Part shown: positions 1 to 13,400 of the stretch, in pieces
Numbering within the stretch: position 1 is the first letter of the stretch
How the letters are laid out: every line of letters starts with the position of its first letter
NCBI GenBank assembly: GCA_024362935.1
Contig: JANCRA010000003.1
Coordinates: 7,988,001-8,052,000 of the forward strand
Origin: Setophaga petechia
Lineage: Eukaryota > Chordata > Aves > Passeriformes > Parulidae
Direction of reading: 5' to 3'
Length of the DNA stretch: 64,000 bases
Notes under the pieces: generated by a model
Seen by the model: only the letters and a program-made list of their open reading frames with translations
Told to the model about the DNA's origin: nothing
The model's database searches: none
Made by a program: the position numbers and the translations under genes

Positions 1-1420
1 TCTCAAACTTCGCCTTCACTACTGTAGGATGGATGAGCTCTTCCCTGTCCCATCTGCACTCATTTTCCCCATTTCCAGTTCTCTGTCCATGCTTCTAATT
101 GCATACTCAGTTCTGGTATCCCTGAGTGCAGTCCCAGGCACTACCAGAACCACTGTATTTAAAATATGACCAAGAAACAAATTATATTCTTTTTGTCTGA
201 GTCTTTGAACAAAAGGTTCTGTACGCATAACTTCTTATAAAAATAACCACTTTAATTCAGAATCTTTTGCTCATGTCACTCATGCCCTGGTTGTCACAGC
301 TTGTGCATGAACCTTCTATGTCAGTTTAAAAGACAGAACATATTATTCATAATCTGTGGTGCTAAACAGATTTATTATTTATTAGATTTATTAAAAATTT
401 ATTAAAATTTAAATTCATATATTGAAATTAACTAACTAAATAAGCAGTAGTTTAGTCTTGAAATATATTAAACAGCATCTTGTATACAGGTGGCTAAATT
501 AACATGATGGACAGTATTTCAGATTCTTTTTGTAAAAACAGTATCTGTGTAAAGAGAAAAATCTTGCAATCTAATTTGATCTGAATGAAATGCAGTGTAA
601 TTCAGACAGGCTGAGAAGCAGAGTTTATTTTCAAGAAACACTCATTTATTATATTAAGAAAATGATGAATGGAGGAAAGAATACAGTAATTTTCCCAATA
701 ATTTCACATTGCCTACACCAGTTCTACTCAACATTTCAGTGATCTATTAGGCTTTCACTGGCAATCTTGAACTCTTGAACACTGTAAGGCAGTACACACT
801 GCTTTTTTTTTGGTTTCAAAACTGCCTTTTTTTTGTTTCCTCTAAATAAGCCTTCAGGGCAAATAAAGATGATAAAAGGTGGGTTAGTAAGAGAAGACCC
901 ATCAATTATCATCATCTTTTTGTCACAGATGGAAGTAAACATAAATCTAAGAGATAAAAAAAGCCTTAAAATCAACAAAGGAAAAATTAATATGCACTAA
1001 AAAGGCACCACTCAGCCTGACCTATGCTCAGGAAAAACAGACCCATACATAGTGACAGACCAGGTCTTCTAACAGTGTCAGCAGAAATTTTAGCACAAGC
1101 GAAGCAAGATTTGAGCACACTGCTCTGAGGACAGATGCCTAACATTTTGCAAATACTCTGCTTTTATGTGAGATGAGGGAATATGCTGTCACCCAGACAC
1201 TGCCTATACTGATTGCCAAGAAGGCAACATACTGGAAGTCCTCAAGTGGAGATAAAACAAAAGAAAAAAACCACCCAGTGCAAGTATGTGCAGTTTGCAG
1301 ATGTGAATATTTGATGTATTATGTATGCTGTCCAGATATTAGAAGTATGACAGCTGAGGTGCTTCTCAATCTCATGCCCGAATTTCCCCACAAGAGTAAT
1401 TCCACTTTGGAAAGACATAC
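1..1420 (-). other. PPP2R5C: Intron 3 (partial), no further feature recognised
   Basis: AT-rich sequence beyond the donor of exon 3. It has short T runs and AT-rich stretches around 360-480 but no exon-like frame with splice sites. The mammalian alternative B56 gamma start exon (MLTCNKAG...) was looked for and not seen here. Confidence 0.7.
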
Positions 1421-4400
1421 CTTTTAAAGCTGGCAGTTTTTGAAGCTCCCTGTTATTGCTAACATTAAACCTTGAAGAACTCTGACGCTTTTCCTTCTTC
1501 ACTACAGTCTGTGGTGCTGGTACTTTGATTTTAGATAGTTGTGCTGGGGGAGGAGCGCTATTTGATTTTTTGTTTGACACCTGTTTAAAAAGAAATTAAA
1601 GCAGTTAATTACAGTTGAACGTAGAAATAAAAATCTTCACAGAAATAACTGAAAATGAATATGCTTTTAATGAAACTATTGTATCCCTCATTCTCTGAAT
1701 GTATTGCCACCTATTCTGCTCATCTTTTCACCATTTATTTCTGCACCATAACCCTCACACAGATGGGAATCAATCACCTTGATATATGCAGTAGCCCATT
1801 TATTTGAAGTTACCAGACAAGTGAAAAGATATTTTCAAACAGTGTAGTTCCTCAGCTACTCTCACCTCTCCCCACGTGAGAAGTCCAGGTCTCCTAGGTA
1901 TTTAAGCTCATCTTCACAGGGACCAGAGAAACTTATCTATTTACAGCAGGTGAACCTTTCACTGCCTGTTCATCCTGTGCCTTGCTGACAGAGTCCTAAG
2001 CTTGGCCAGGGCAGTCAGGCTTTGCTACAAAGCTAAAGGAGTGAGTCTTACTATTGTAGTAGCTTTAACAGCTTCAAAAACATGGTTTACTGCCTACTCA
2101 AAGCAAGTTGCTCTTACTGTAATAATTCTTATTAGATTGTCACTATACCTCTGTATGAAGTTTATAACGTAAATCCAGAAAAATGGTTCCCACTACAGGT
2201 TTTCAGTCTGGTGTTATTCCACTGACTACACTTGCTCTCTCTCAAGCTGAATAAAATGCATCATTAACAAAAACCTGTCAGAACTTGTGGTGCTGCCTTT
2301 CTCATTCCTTTTTTTTTTTTTTTTGAAGGAAGAAAAGCAGGTTTAAAGGAGGCAATAGTTAACTTTCAAAATATGAATAATTTCATGACATTCATTACTA
2401 GAATGATAAAACATCTAGGAGTGATCTACGCTAAAAATATAGGAACAGCTGACAAGGTCCTCTTGAGGCAATTTTGTAATTCATTTTGCAGGCCCTTAAT
2501 TTGCTGTAGAAGTTCCTCAAATTTGCAAACTAGAAGCACATACATCTTAAAATATACCTTGGCACTTCTTCCTTACAGGGAAGACCATATTCTTCTCAGA
2601 AAGTGCCCACAAGATAAGCAATAGGGAAAAAAAATCAGATGGGAATGGGATTCATGATGGAAATCAAGTTGTTACACTGGTAGTTGGCAGTTTGACTTGA
2701 TTTAATTAGAATTTTGTTAAGTGTTATAGGTATGAAAGCAGCTTCAGTCCTGCATGGAATAACATCTGTGGCCTTTTCATAGAGAGACAGTGCTAAACCA
2801 AGGGAAACCAATTTCCTTTATGTTCTAAAAAGTATTTCCAGAAAAGTTCATTCATCAACAATTTGCATCGTTTTGTATGTGTACATTCAGCGTGCATGGA
2901 AACGTTGCCATACATAAATGTCTACCTTTTGAGTCTCCAAGACTCAAAAGATAACTCAAAGTAATTTAATTCCAATTTTGTTGTAGTAGTATGACTGGGA
3001 AAGAATAAATACTTCAAGAATAGAGTAACAATTGTATTATATTATACACATAGCACTTAATATATCAAAGATGACTGAGAGCAAAATTTAGGTTTCATTT
3101 AACTCATTTAAGATGACCATTTTTCAAATTTAATATTATAAAAGCAAAACCCCTTATACAGCCTTATAGAACAAATAAAGGGAGACAGTACAGTGAATAT
3201 TTTAAGTCTCAGTTACCAAAAACACTCTAGAACTTGTTCCAGTAAAAATGGAATACATCAGCAAATTGAAAGAATTTATGTACAAGTAATACCTGTTACA
3301 TTGCATTTTTCAGACTATTTCACTTTTCAATCTCAGATACTAAGTGCTTGAAAATGTTTATGGTGAAATACAAGTGATCTGCAAGGTAATTTCTATCCAT
3401 TAATTGAAATTTTAAAAAGCATTACAAACAAAAGTATTAACAGACTAAGCTAAAAGGAAAACAGCACTAAGAATCAGGAAGCAATAACTTACTGAGTATT
3501 ATGCAATTAATGCTAATTAAGATCCATCATAAACATTTTTACTGCACAGGATTCTGTACTTTCAATATTGTTTTTGAGCCTAATGGTGTTTTTCTGAACT
3601 GGCTACTTTCCACTGCCACCTGTATTTTTTCATTACTTAGAACAGGAAAAGCTGTTTTCCTGTTTCCTCTATTTCCCAAACAAATTCTCATTTCAAATTA
3701 ACAGGTGCTCTCATGTGTCTGCACACATGCACACACCTCAGGGAAGCAAGCATTGTAAATTGCAGAAAAATTCTAAAATTAGCCAGAAGTGGTTATTTAA
3801 GAGGATGGGTAACATTTCTGACTAGAACGATTGAAAGAAAGCATTTTCTGTTGCTATGGCAACTTCCCATCTCGAAGTGATGACTCCAGAGCAATTCTGG
3901 TCCTGAATCACTGGACCATTTATCCATCAGATTTCCTCCTCCTTCCTACACATCAAGCACGATCACCCCTGCTTTTCAGTCATGCTCCAGTCAGCCAGCA
4001 CATGCCAGAAAGCTGCCAAAATCATTTCTAAACCATGATTTCAGTGCCATGCAGCTGTACCCAATGACCTCTGCCACTGGCACTATGGTGCTACCAGGGA
4101 AGAGCTCCAGAGCCTGCAGACAACATTGGATAGAAGGGCACCCAGAAAGTGAGTTAAGTCAACTCAGGCCACAAAGCTCAGCAATTTTAACAACATGCCT
4201 TTAAAAAAGGCAAACAAATTCAGACTAACAATTGTGTATTCATCTGCTAAAGATTTCAAGGTAACACACTTTCTTTGAGAGTACAGAGATTTTGAGTTCA
4301 GATGGAAGAGCCAAGCTCAGCTTCCTCCTCCCAGTAACAAACCAAACTCCCACAGACACCACAGCTCCCAAGAGTAAGTGCTGGACACTGCCACATCAGT

Positions 4401-7400
4401 GAACAGTTCAATGTATTTGACACCAGAACAGTCAGGCTACAGACACCTTTTTATCAAGTCTTTTCTATGACCAGAAGAAGCAATACCTATTCCTGCCCTT
4501 GTTCTGGCAAACAGCTCCCTCCTACCCAAATGTTCATATGGACAGACACATTCAATTCCAAAAGTTATGATAAACATCTAAAAATGTGCCCAAACTGCTC
4601 TGAAAAATGTCACACTGAGAATGTTTCTTCAAATTGTGATTAAAACACAACCCTCAGGTTTTCTGATCAATTTATTTCTGAAAAGCTAGAGCTTTACATA
4701 CATACTTCAATGAACATTGAGACAATCAGCTTAAGTGTGATTTCAACTTTTAAATTCTGATTTTAATTGAAGATATACAGCTGATGTTCCTCAGTGGCCA
4801 TGACTAAGCTTAAAATTAATTCAATAGAGTGAAAGGTGGGGAGGAGAGAAGGTTTTTTGCCAGTCACAACAGTTCCAAGGCAGAGAGCCCTTGCATCCCT
4901 TCATCCCTTGAATTCTGCACCAAGCAGGACGTGGTACATTCGTTTTCTTAACATCACTCTTTTGAGCAAAGTTGGATCTTTCACTCTTCTGACATTATAC
5001 AGGTAGGTAAAGATAAGAGCACAACACTAAGTTTGCAACCAGGGAAAGAAAGACATGAGTAGGGCAAGCACATCTACAGTTACAGCCAATTTTTCTTTTT
5101 AAGTTAAACTGATCATCATCAAGCATCCCACAATGCAACTTTCACTTCGGGACAACTATTTAAGACATAAGAGAGAGTATGGTGGGACCTGGGAGGAGGA
5201 TCCACCATGCATGCTGTGGACATGAAGAAGTCTTTTAGGAGAACCTATTCTTCCCTTCCTGGCAGTCTCCCAGAAATGCTATTCAAGCTACCTCGACAAA
5301 CAAGGACAACCAGAAGAACTCTGTCTGACCTTACCTTTCAAAGCACTAGTAACTGAATTAGACCAAAGGACACAAAGCCTTCTGATCCACAAAATCAAAA
5401 GCCGAACCAAGCCAAGCCTAGAGTGAAGTCAATTCTATAATGATGCAGCAAGCTTGCATACTGCTTTCTAAGACATAAGAGCAAGGTGAGGATTTGAAAA
5501 TGACAGTAAAATCACCTTGATGCATCTGTCATTAAAATACTTAGAAAACTGGATGGCTTTCTAGTGACAAAATCAGATCTCTTAAGCACAAGGCAATAGA
5601 GATCCTCTGCCTGAAGAAACTCGGTGCTGGGTAGCATGCTATATGCTGTTTCTTTACACAGATCACTCAAAGACTAATATACACATTTCTGCCTGCTAAG
5701 TATCACCACTGAATTCAAGTTTATATCAGTGTGCACACCTCTCCACAATGGCAGCAGCAAAACCTTGAGAAAAAACTCTGGACTATGGAATCTGGTAGGT
5801 GAACCCTGTACCAATTCACACATGATTAAGGATCCCTCTGAAATACAAGTACACAGAGCAAAAAGCACAGAACATTTTAAAGGAATCATCAGTCTGAATC
5901 TGAAACAGGGAATATGCTTATTTTAATGCAGAATTAATCCCTTCCCTCTTCTCCTTTTGGTATAGTAAGTAGCCTCCATGGACTTATTTTTCATTAAGAT
6001 AAACAGAGGTCTGATCTACAGCACCCAGAAGAGCTTGTTTCTTGCCAAGGCAGCCTCAGAAAATGCTATGAAAGCATTCTGGATTACATCTAAAACATGT
6101 TTAAAATGAAATTGAAATACAGGTTACTGAAACTAAACACAGATCATCACAAAACATGAAAGGGACATTAACAACTTGATTTTCAAAACTGTATGAGGGC
6201 CCAGTATGTAACCAAAATAATTTGGCTAACAGGTTGAGGCTTAATACATAATCAATGTAATTAGGCTGAGAAGCTGAATTTAATTTAATCTCTTGAGATG
6301 ACAACTGAAATCAAAGATCAAGGAGTCAGAATGGGTGGAGAGCAGCTAAAGAGCCTTCCATGTAGTTTTTTCCCTTCTGCAGTAACTTCAAAGTAGTGTG
6401 AAAAATCTCTGAACACTCCAGGAATTCTTGAACACTACCACAGTTAGAGCTCTCTCCTTGGCAGATCTTCGTTTACTGGTTTGGGGTGGGAACAAGGACA
6501 GACAGTATCTGGTGTATGGCCCAGCTGTCATCAGCCTGGTAAATATATCCACACCATACCTACAGGAAGTGGGCTGGAGGTGTGACATCAGCAGCTGGGA
6601 CCAAGGCAAGTTGTTCAAGACAACACTACCAGGAGAGCAGTGTGTGTCACCTGATTTCAAGTCTGTGCTGTTACCAGCATCAATTCAACATGAATTATGA
6701 GAGGATAACATCAGAATAAACTCTTTTTACTAATGGTGTCAAAGATAAGGCCTGACAGAGCTTTCAGACAGTCTGCAGTAATTCTAGCACATGTATGTGC
6801 TGGCAGAGTTTATTATGGAACAAGTAGACATGATTTTTAACATCAATATTTTCAATCTACAGAGAATCAGTACAAACGATACAAAGCTTGATATGGAACA
6901 CACTGGGCACATAAAAGGGAACACTGATCCATAAACAACACAATTAAAAACAGCAGGGAAACAACATGTTTGCAGGGTACCATTTTGGACAGCAGGGATT
7001 TCTGAAGTTATTTCTTGAAGATTCTTGCTACTATGCCATTATTGTTCACTAGTTTTACCACCACATGCCAGTCTGGACAGACAACTTAGGGAGGAGTCTC
7101 TGGAGAGGCAGCTTACGGTGCTGAAGACTCTGGGTGGTTTCACACAGATGGCCATTTAGATGTCTATTGTTTTTCCTCAACAAAATCATTTGCCAGAATG
7201 ATACCTGGGCTGGCTGCTAGAATGCTCTTTGCAGCTGCCTTTCTAGCAAATATGCTTATTATTGTTAAACACTCTCAGTAGTTGAGATTACTGCTGGAGA
7301 TTACTACCCAGTCTATCTCAGCATTACTTACTATGTTTTTATAACAGCAAGAGCTGCATCCTAAAGCTTTGAGTATCCATGCTGTTCTAATGATAAGCAA

Positions 7401-10400
7401 AAAGATTGACTTTTCGACGTGATAGTAATGACAAACTCTGTATTTTAGCACTCATGGATTTATGCTGTAGTATGTGTTTAACAATGATGATTTTGCATTT
7501 ACATACAGCAGTGCTATGCTGGCTACTCTCAATGTCTGCCTATGGAGTTCCATTAGTGTTTTGCCAGAGACAGCATGGAGTCTGCTGAATTGTGTCAGTG
7601 CCTGGGATGTTTCTTACAAGCACCAAAGGCCATCTGGGCCTCTTTGCTGTGGAGCCCACAACAAACTTTACTGTCACAAACCACTTTAGAAGTCTGATCC
7701 ACAACTTGCTGAAGCTTTCCTGCCTTTCTTGCTGCTGTTTATTTTTCAGAACACAAAGCATTGCTTGTATTTCCTGTTAGCTGCTTATACACAGGACTCA
7801 AATTTTATCTTCTAAAGAATTGTATCATCACAGCTTTGTGTAATAGACCAGACTTGCAACACACCAAACCAATCCCACGTTTCAGCTCAGTGTGCTGCAT
7901 CCTTGACATTAACAGAATATAATTTTACATTCACAATTAAGTATCAGTAGCATAAGGCTTGTTTTCCATTTGCTTCTTGTAAATTTAATTTTGCTTTAAC
8001 TAATATACTCCAGGAACAAGCTGACATTTGATTCCCTTTAGTCAGAGCTCAGATCTTCAGCCCAAGGTTGCAGAGTAGTGGCAAAGATGAGAGGGTGCCC
8101 AGGCTCAGACTTCAAGTGGACACTGCTTTGTTTTTGCTAAAACACCGCCATCAGCGAGCACCTGGTACTTCACAAAAAGCAGCAAAGCAACACTTGTTTC
8201 CTAATGTATCTTCTATCACAAAACTTCAATGCAAGAAATGTCCCCAGGAAAAAAAATAAATTGCTACCTGCAACCACCAGTTAGCTGATTAAATAAGATT
8301 TAAACCAGTTAATGTCCTAAGTATTATTTCAAAACATTTATATGAATACAGGGATGAAGAATCTGGATAAAGGACGGCCTGGCTTCAATTACTTTACTTA
8401 CTGATTTTCATTATAATTTCTCTCTGACGAGCCTGAAGTATCCTTTTACTTAACAAAACCCCAAACCAACAAAAACTACCCTTGTTCTTTTTAGATATAT
8501 GTATGTACATGCACATATGCACACATATATATGTAAGGTTCCCACATTTGAAGGAAATCACACAATAACTCATTCACTTCAGGCATCAACTCCTATCCAC
8601 TACTGTAAATTTTAATTATATACAGCTACTGATGAGCTAAGGCAACTGCACATGTGGCTTTACCACTGAGGTCCATATTTTTGTGCTCCCTGATCTATTC
8701 ATAGAAGCTTCTCACTTCACACAGTCATATTGAAATCTTTTTTTACTTTGCCTCCTGCCCACCAATTTAGTATTAGATGCTCTTTGAGAGAGTTATAGTC
8801 CATGATATGTAATCTGGTCTTCTGGAAGGTGTCCCTCACCATGGTAGGTAGGAACTAGATAATCTTGTGGGTTTCTTCCAACCAAACCATTCTATGATGC
8901 TATGAATAATAACTGTAACTGCTTCTACAGAACTGTTACACCAAATCACTTCATCTTTGGCTCTCATATGCTTTTATTTTACATGTTGCTGAAATACTTG
9001 TCAGTATTTCAGACTGCTAAATTGAGAAGTGATGAGGAAGTATATAAAAGTCACTATAAATGTGTAGCAAATTATAATATTTGGCAGTCATCTTTTAAGA
9101 AGCATATTCAGGAATAGGCCAGGATTTTTTCCCTAGCTTTTGGCTGGTTGGTTTCTGTAAATGGCCCTCTAAGCCTGTTGCAGGGAAGGGCACACAAACA
9201 AAAAAAGCCAAAGCCTACCATCCCACTTCTAGAATTACCAATATATTCTGGTTTCAAATGAAATTGAGGGGGGGAAAAAATGCACACAAGGTATGTTTGT
9301 AGTCTGTGAACATATGGGTAGATTTAACAGCTACCTGATTTTCTCACTGTATTCTCTAAGAGATAACTACATAAATAATTCTGTATCACATGTGTTAATG
9401 TACATCTGAGTACTCTCTGAGTGGTAGGCCTTAACTCTTACGAAAAAATTTAAGAGAAGCAATTTGAAACAAAGGATGAAAAGGATATTTTCAGTTTACA
9501 AAATGCTGGTATCCATTTTTGAAAGTCCCTTTTTCCTTTTGATTAGAATAGCCTTCACCTTCATTGCTGTGCTGCTTCCATTCAGGAAGGATTCAAGAGG
9601 GCTTAAAAACACCATTAGGAAGCAGAGGATAGCAAGAACTAAACCACACACAGTTCTCACACCTCATATGTTACACAAGTTGTTGTCAGCCTTGTGTAAG
9701 AAGCAGAAGGGCATAAGATCCTGTTTTCAGAAGTGTGCCATTTTAGGTAATAAAATACTTGTATACAGCAGTGTTTGGTACACTTTAATAACACCATTAA
9801 TTTTAGAAGCATAATGTTAAAGTTACATAACAAACACCATTAAGGTAACTCCACTATTCAGTATTAAGGTGCCTTTGCTTAGAAGACAGAAGGAAATTCC
9901 AGTTGCCAAAATCAAAAAGCCAAGATGTCAATAAAAGTTTGAAATAGAAAAATTACAGAAGTTAAACAAAAAGTTTTGTAGATGCTCTAAGAATAACACA
10001 TGACATCTCTTTACTCAGTAAATAGCTGAGGGTGTATACACTCAAGTAGGTGTATACACTCAAGTATTTTTAATGGTTATATCAACCCATTAAAATAATC
10101 TCTCTAGGAAAGAAAATCAGAACTTCAAAGAAGTTGGCACACCAATTTAAAACTAAACAAACCCACTCCAAAGCCCACAGACTTTACTTTGTCTCTGTTA
10201 TAACTGATTCAAGAGAAAATCCACCCCAACTTCATACACATACACAGTTTTGGTTTAAAAACCTTTTTTGCTAATGTTATGAGTAAAATCCCAAACTAAT
10301 AGCCCTAGAAAGCTACATAATGGGCCTAAAACTGTCCATTTATAGTCATTCCATGATTCAAACTTGAGAGGACAAGTTGTTTGAAATTTCAATTTTATTT

Positions 10401-13400
10401 CATAATATAACTCTTCTTCCATATGCAAGACCACCAGTTTTAAATCACCTTTATCTACTTCTGCATGGGACTGGCTCATGAAGCACTGGCCCTGCAGCCT
10501 GTCCAGCTGGGGCACACCACTGAAGAGAAGAGCCAGGGCCCAGCTAGGGTTGTTATGTGATGAAGACACCTGTCAGTGCTAAAGGCATCTCTTTGTTAAG
10601 GACAGCAGCTTCTACCAAGAACAAGTCAAGAACAATCTTGCACCTCAAAGATGATGAATGCCATGTATCCAAAATGCAGTGCTACTGAGTTACAGAAACT
10701 GCCCAAATGGTGTGAGGGTTGACACACCTGAAGGATGGGATGCCATCCAGAGGAGCCAGGACAAGCTTGAGAAATGAGCCCATGTGAACCCTCATGAAGT
10801 TTAACAAGACCAAGTGCTGGTGCTGTACCAGGGTCCAGGCAACTCTGAAATCAATCCAGGCTGGGGATGAACAGATGGAGAGCAGCCCTGCTGAGAAGGC
10901 TTTGGGGTCCTGGTGGATAAGAGGCTGGACATGACCCAGCCAGGGGCACTGGCAGCCCAGAAACCACCTGAGTGTGGGGCTGCATCCACAGCACCGTGGG
11001 CAGCAGGGCAGGGAGGGAGGGGACTCTGCCCCTCTGCTCTGCTCAGGTGAGACCCCACCTGGAACACCACATCCAGCTGTGTGGGGCTCAGCACAGGAAG
11101 GACATGGAGCTGCTGGAGCAAGCGCAGAGGGATGGAGCACCTCTGCTATGAGAAAGACTGAGAGGATTGGGTTTGTTCAACCTGGAGAAGAAAGGCTTTG
11201 GGGTGACCTAATTGCATCCTTCCAGTATCTGAAGGGCACCTACAAGAAAGATGCAGAAACTTTTGTTTACAAGGGCATGTAGGGACAGGAGAAGGGGGAA
11301 TGGCTTTAAACTGAAAGTCAGTTTAGATTAAATATCAGGAAGAAATTCTTTACTGTGAGAGTGGTAAGACACTGGAAGAGTTTGCCCTGAGAAGCTGTGG
11401 ATGCTCCACCCCTGGAAGTGCTCAAGGCCAGGCTGGATGGAGCTGTGAGCATCCTGGTCTCGTGGAAGGTGTCCCTGCCAATGGCAGAGGGATTGGGACC
11501 AGATGGTCTTTCAGGTCCTTCCAACCCAACCCATCCCATTCTGTGATTCTATGACTCAACAACAATAACAGAAAAGACCTAAATGATGGATGGATTTGTT
11601 CACATAAATGGATAAATACCTACCTGTGACAAGAAGGTATTTCCAGAAATTATTTAGGAACAGGCCTAATGCATGTTAACAAGGAAGAGAAAACAATCAC
11701 AGAACTTTGTACCCTCCCCAATCCCCAAACCTCAACCTCCTCTGCCTTGATGCCTAAATGAACTGCCAAATTAATACTTACTTGTGCCAAGGCTTTCAAG
11801 TATAACTTAAAAAAATTCTGAAGTAGAAAATTCTAGTCTCAAACTGGACACTGCATAACAGTCCCCATCTTCAAGATCAGGTATGTTTGTTTCTCAGGGT
11901 AAATAGCACAACAATGAAAATCACAAACAGTAAACATGAGAAAAACAAGCAGCATATACAGAGAATACCCACTCAACATTCTAAGTAACTTCAGCTGATC
12001 ACAGAAACCTGTTATCACAAAATAGTGCTGGATTTATTGCTTTTGTCTATTCCTTGCTTTCCTTTAAATGTTAGGATACTTCCACATACAATCTCAGCTT
12101 AAAAATCCACGCAAAAAACATCAACACTGCTTCTACTACCCATTCCTTTTGCAATTTCCGACTTTTAATGAAAGTGACAATCCTTTGTGCTCATATAATC
12201 AGGAATTAGTAAAAGCAGTACTGAGAATATTGACAGTCTTTCCCCACCATGTGCTGGCTAATATAGGAAAGGTGATCATGAAAAACTCGATAGCCACCTC
12301 TGGAGGTTCTTTCAGAAGGATGAAAATCATTACTTGTGCTGAAGTGTTTTGAAGATGCAAACAGATATTTTTATAATTTTTTGGCAAATCCATTTACTGA
12401 AAAGCATTACCACTATGCTAAGTAGCCTAAGAAATTAACTTCTAAATGAAAAAGGCCTCAAAAAGCAGGGAAGAAAAACTTCTGAAAACAAAGCCTTACA
12501 AAATTTCTGCACTGGAACCCATTACAGTAATACACCTACTGAAAAGTGATGGCTGTGAGACAGTGGCAGAATAGAAGCAGGGATCAGCACTTAAAAGACT
12601 TGAAATTATTTTTAAAATTGGTCTCAGCAGTGATTATAGTCTAACATCAGCAACATATGCTATCAATAGATCCATTTCTTGCACAGCAAGAAAACTGGGT
12701 AATACAATCTGCATTTTATTACCTTTTGATTTACCTACATTAAAAAGAAGAAAAAAACCCACAACAAAATACCTTTAAAGTAGAAAGAACCAACAAGGAC
12801 AGCACGTGGAAACAACAAGATAATACACACACACACACAGAGGCTTCTCAAAACCACATTAGTTTTCCGTTTGCTTTTCTGCATGGCAGAAGAATGAGTT
12901 ATAAGTTCTGTTTTCATTTGCTGATAGTCATCAAGCCAATACTTTCTCAAACAACAACAATATTATTTGCCTTCTACAAACTACTCAGCATCTGGATTGA
13001 AAATTAAAGCAAATGAAATTTAGAACTTCCATGCCAGTTTAGGCCAGCCCAGCTAGACACAGAGGAAGCCATCACTCCCTGTCACCTAGTTTTATACCAG
13101 ACTATTGTCAGGTATGAAAGGCCATCAGCTACTTCTGACCCTTCCATCCCCCAGGTGAATCACAGCAGTGAATTAATTGTACTGAACTGTTCCAGTGACT
13201 GGTGAAAAGAGCAAATTTTACCACCTACTCTCTCACAGACAAAAAAAGTCAGAAATAAAGAGTATATAGGGTTAGAATTTTAACTTCCTTCCTCTGTGGT
13301 AGTATTTGAAAACCACTGCTAAAGTACTGCACTTGAATTGTTTTAGGCGTTAAGTTAGGTTTTTCTAGAGATAGAAAAAGGTCATGTTTTTCAACAGTCA

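Noticed and set aside
1242..1420. Continuation of exon 3 open frame past LPALK
   Set aside because: A consensus GTATGT donor at 1420 and the known family exon boundary end the coding part at 1421.
6388..6700. 90-codon frames open on both strands
   Set aside because: Coincident openness on both strands without similarity or splice sites; treated as chance.
10255..10569. 104-codon minus-strand frame in intron 2
   Set aside because: The first part looks CR1-derived and the rest matches no family I know. No clean splice pair supports an exon.
10682..11140. 152-codon minus-strand open frame
   Set aside because: It is antisense to the CR1 copy at 10700-11554.
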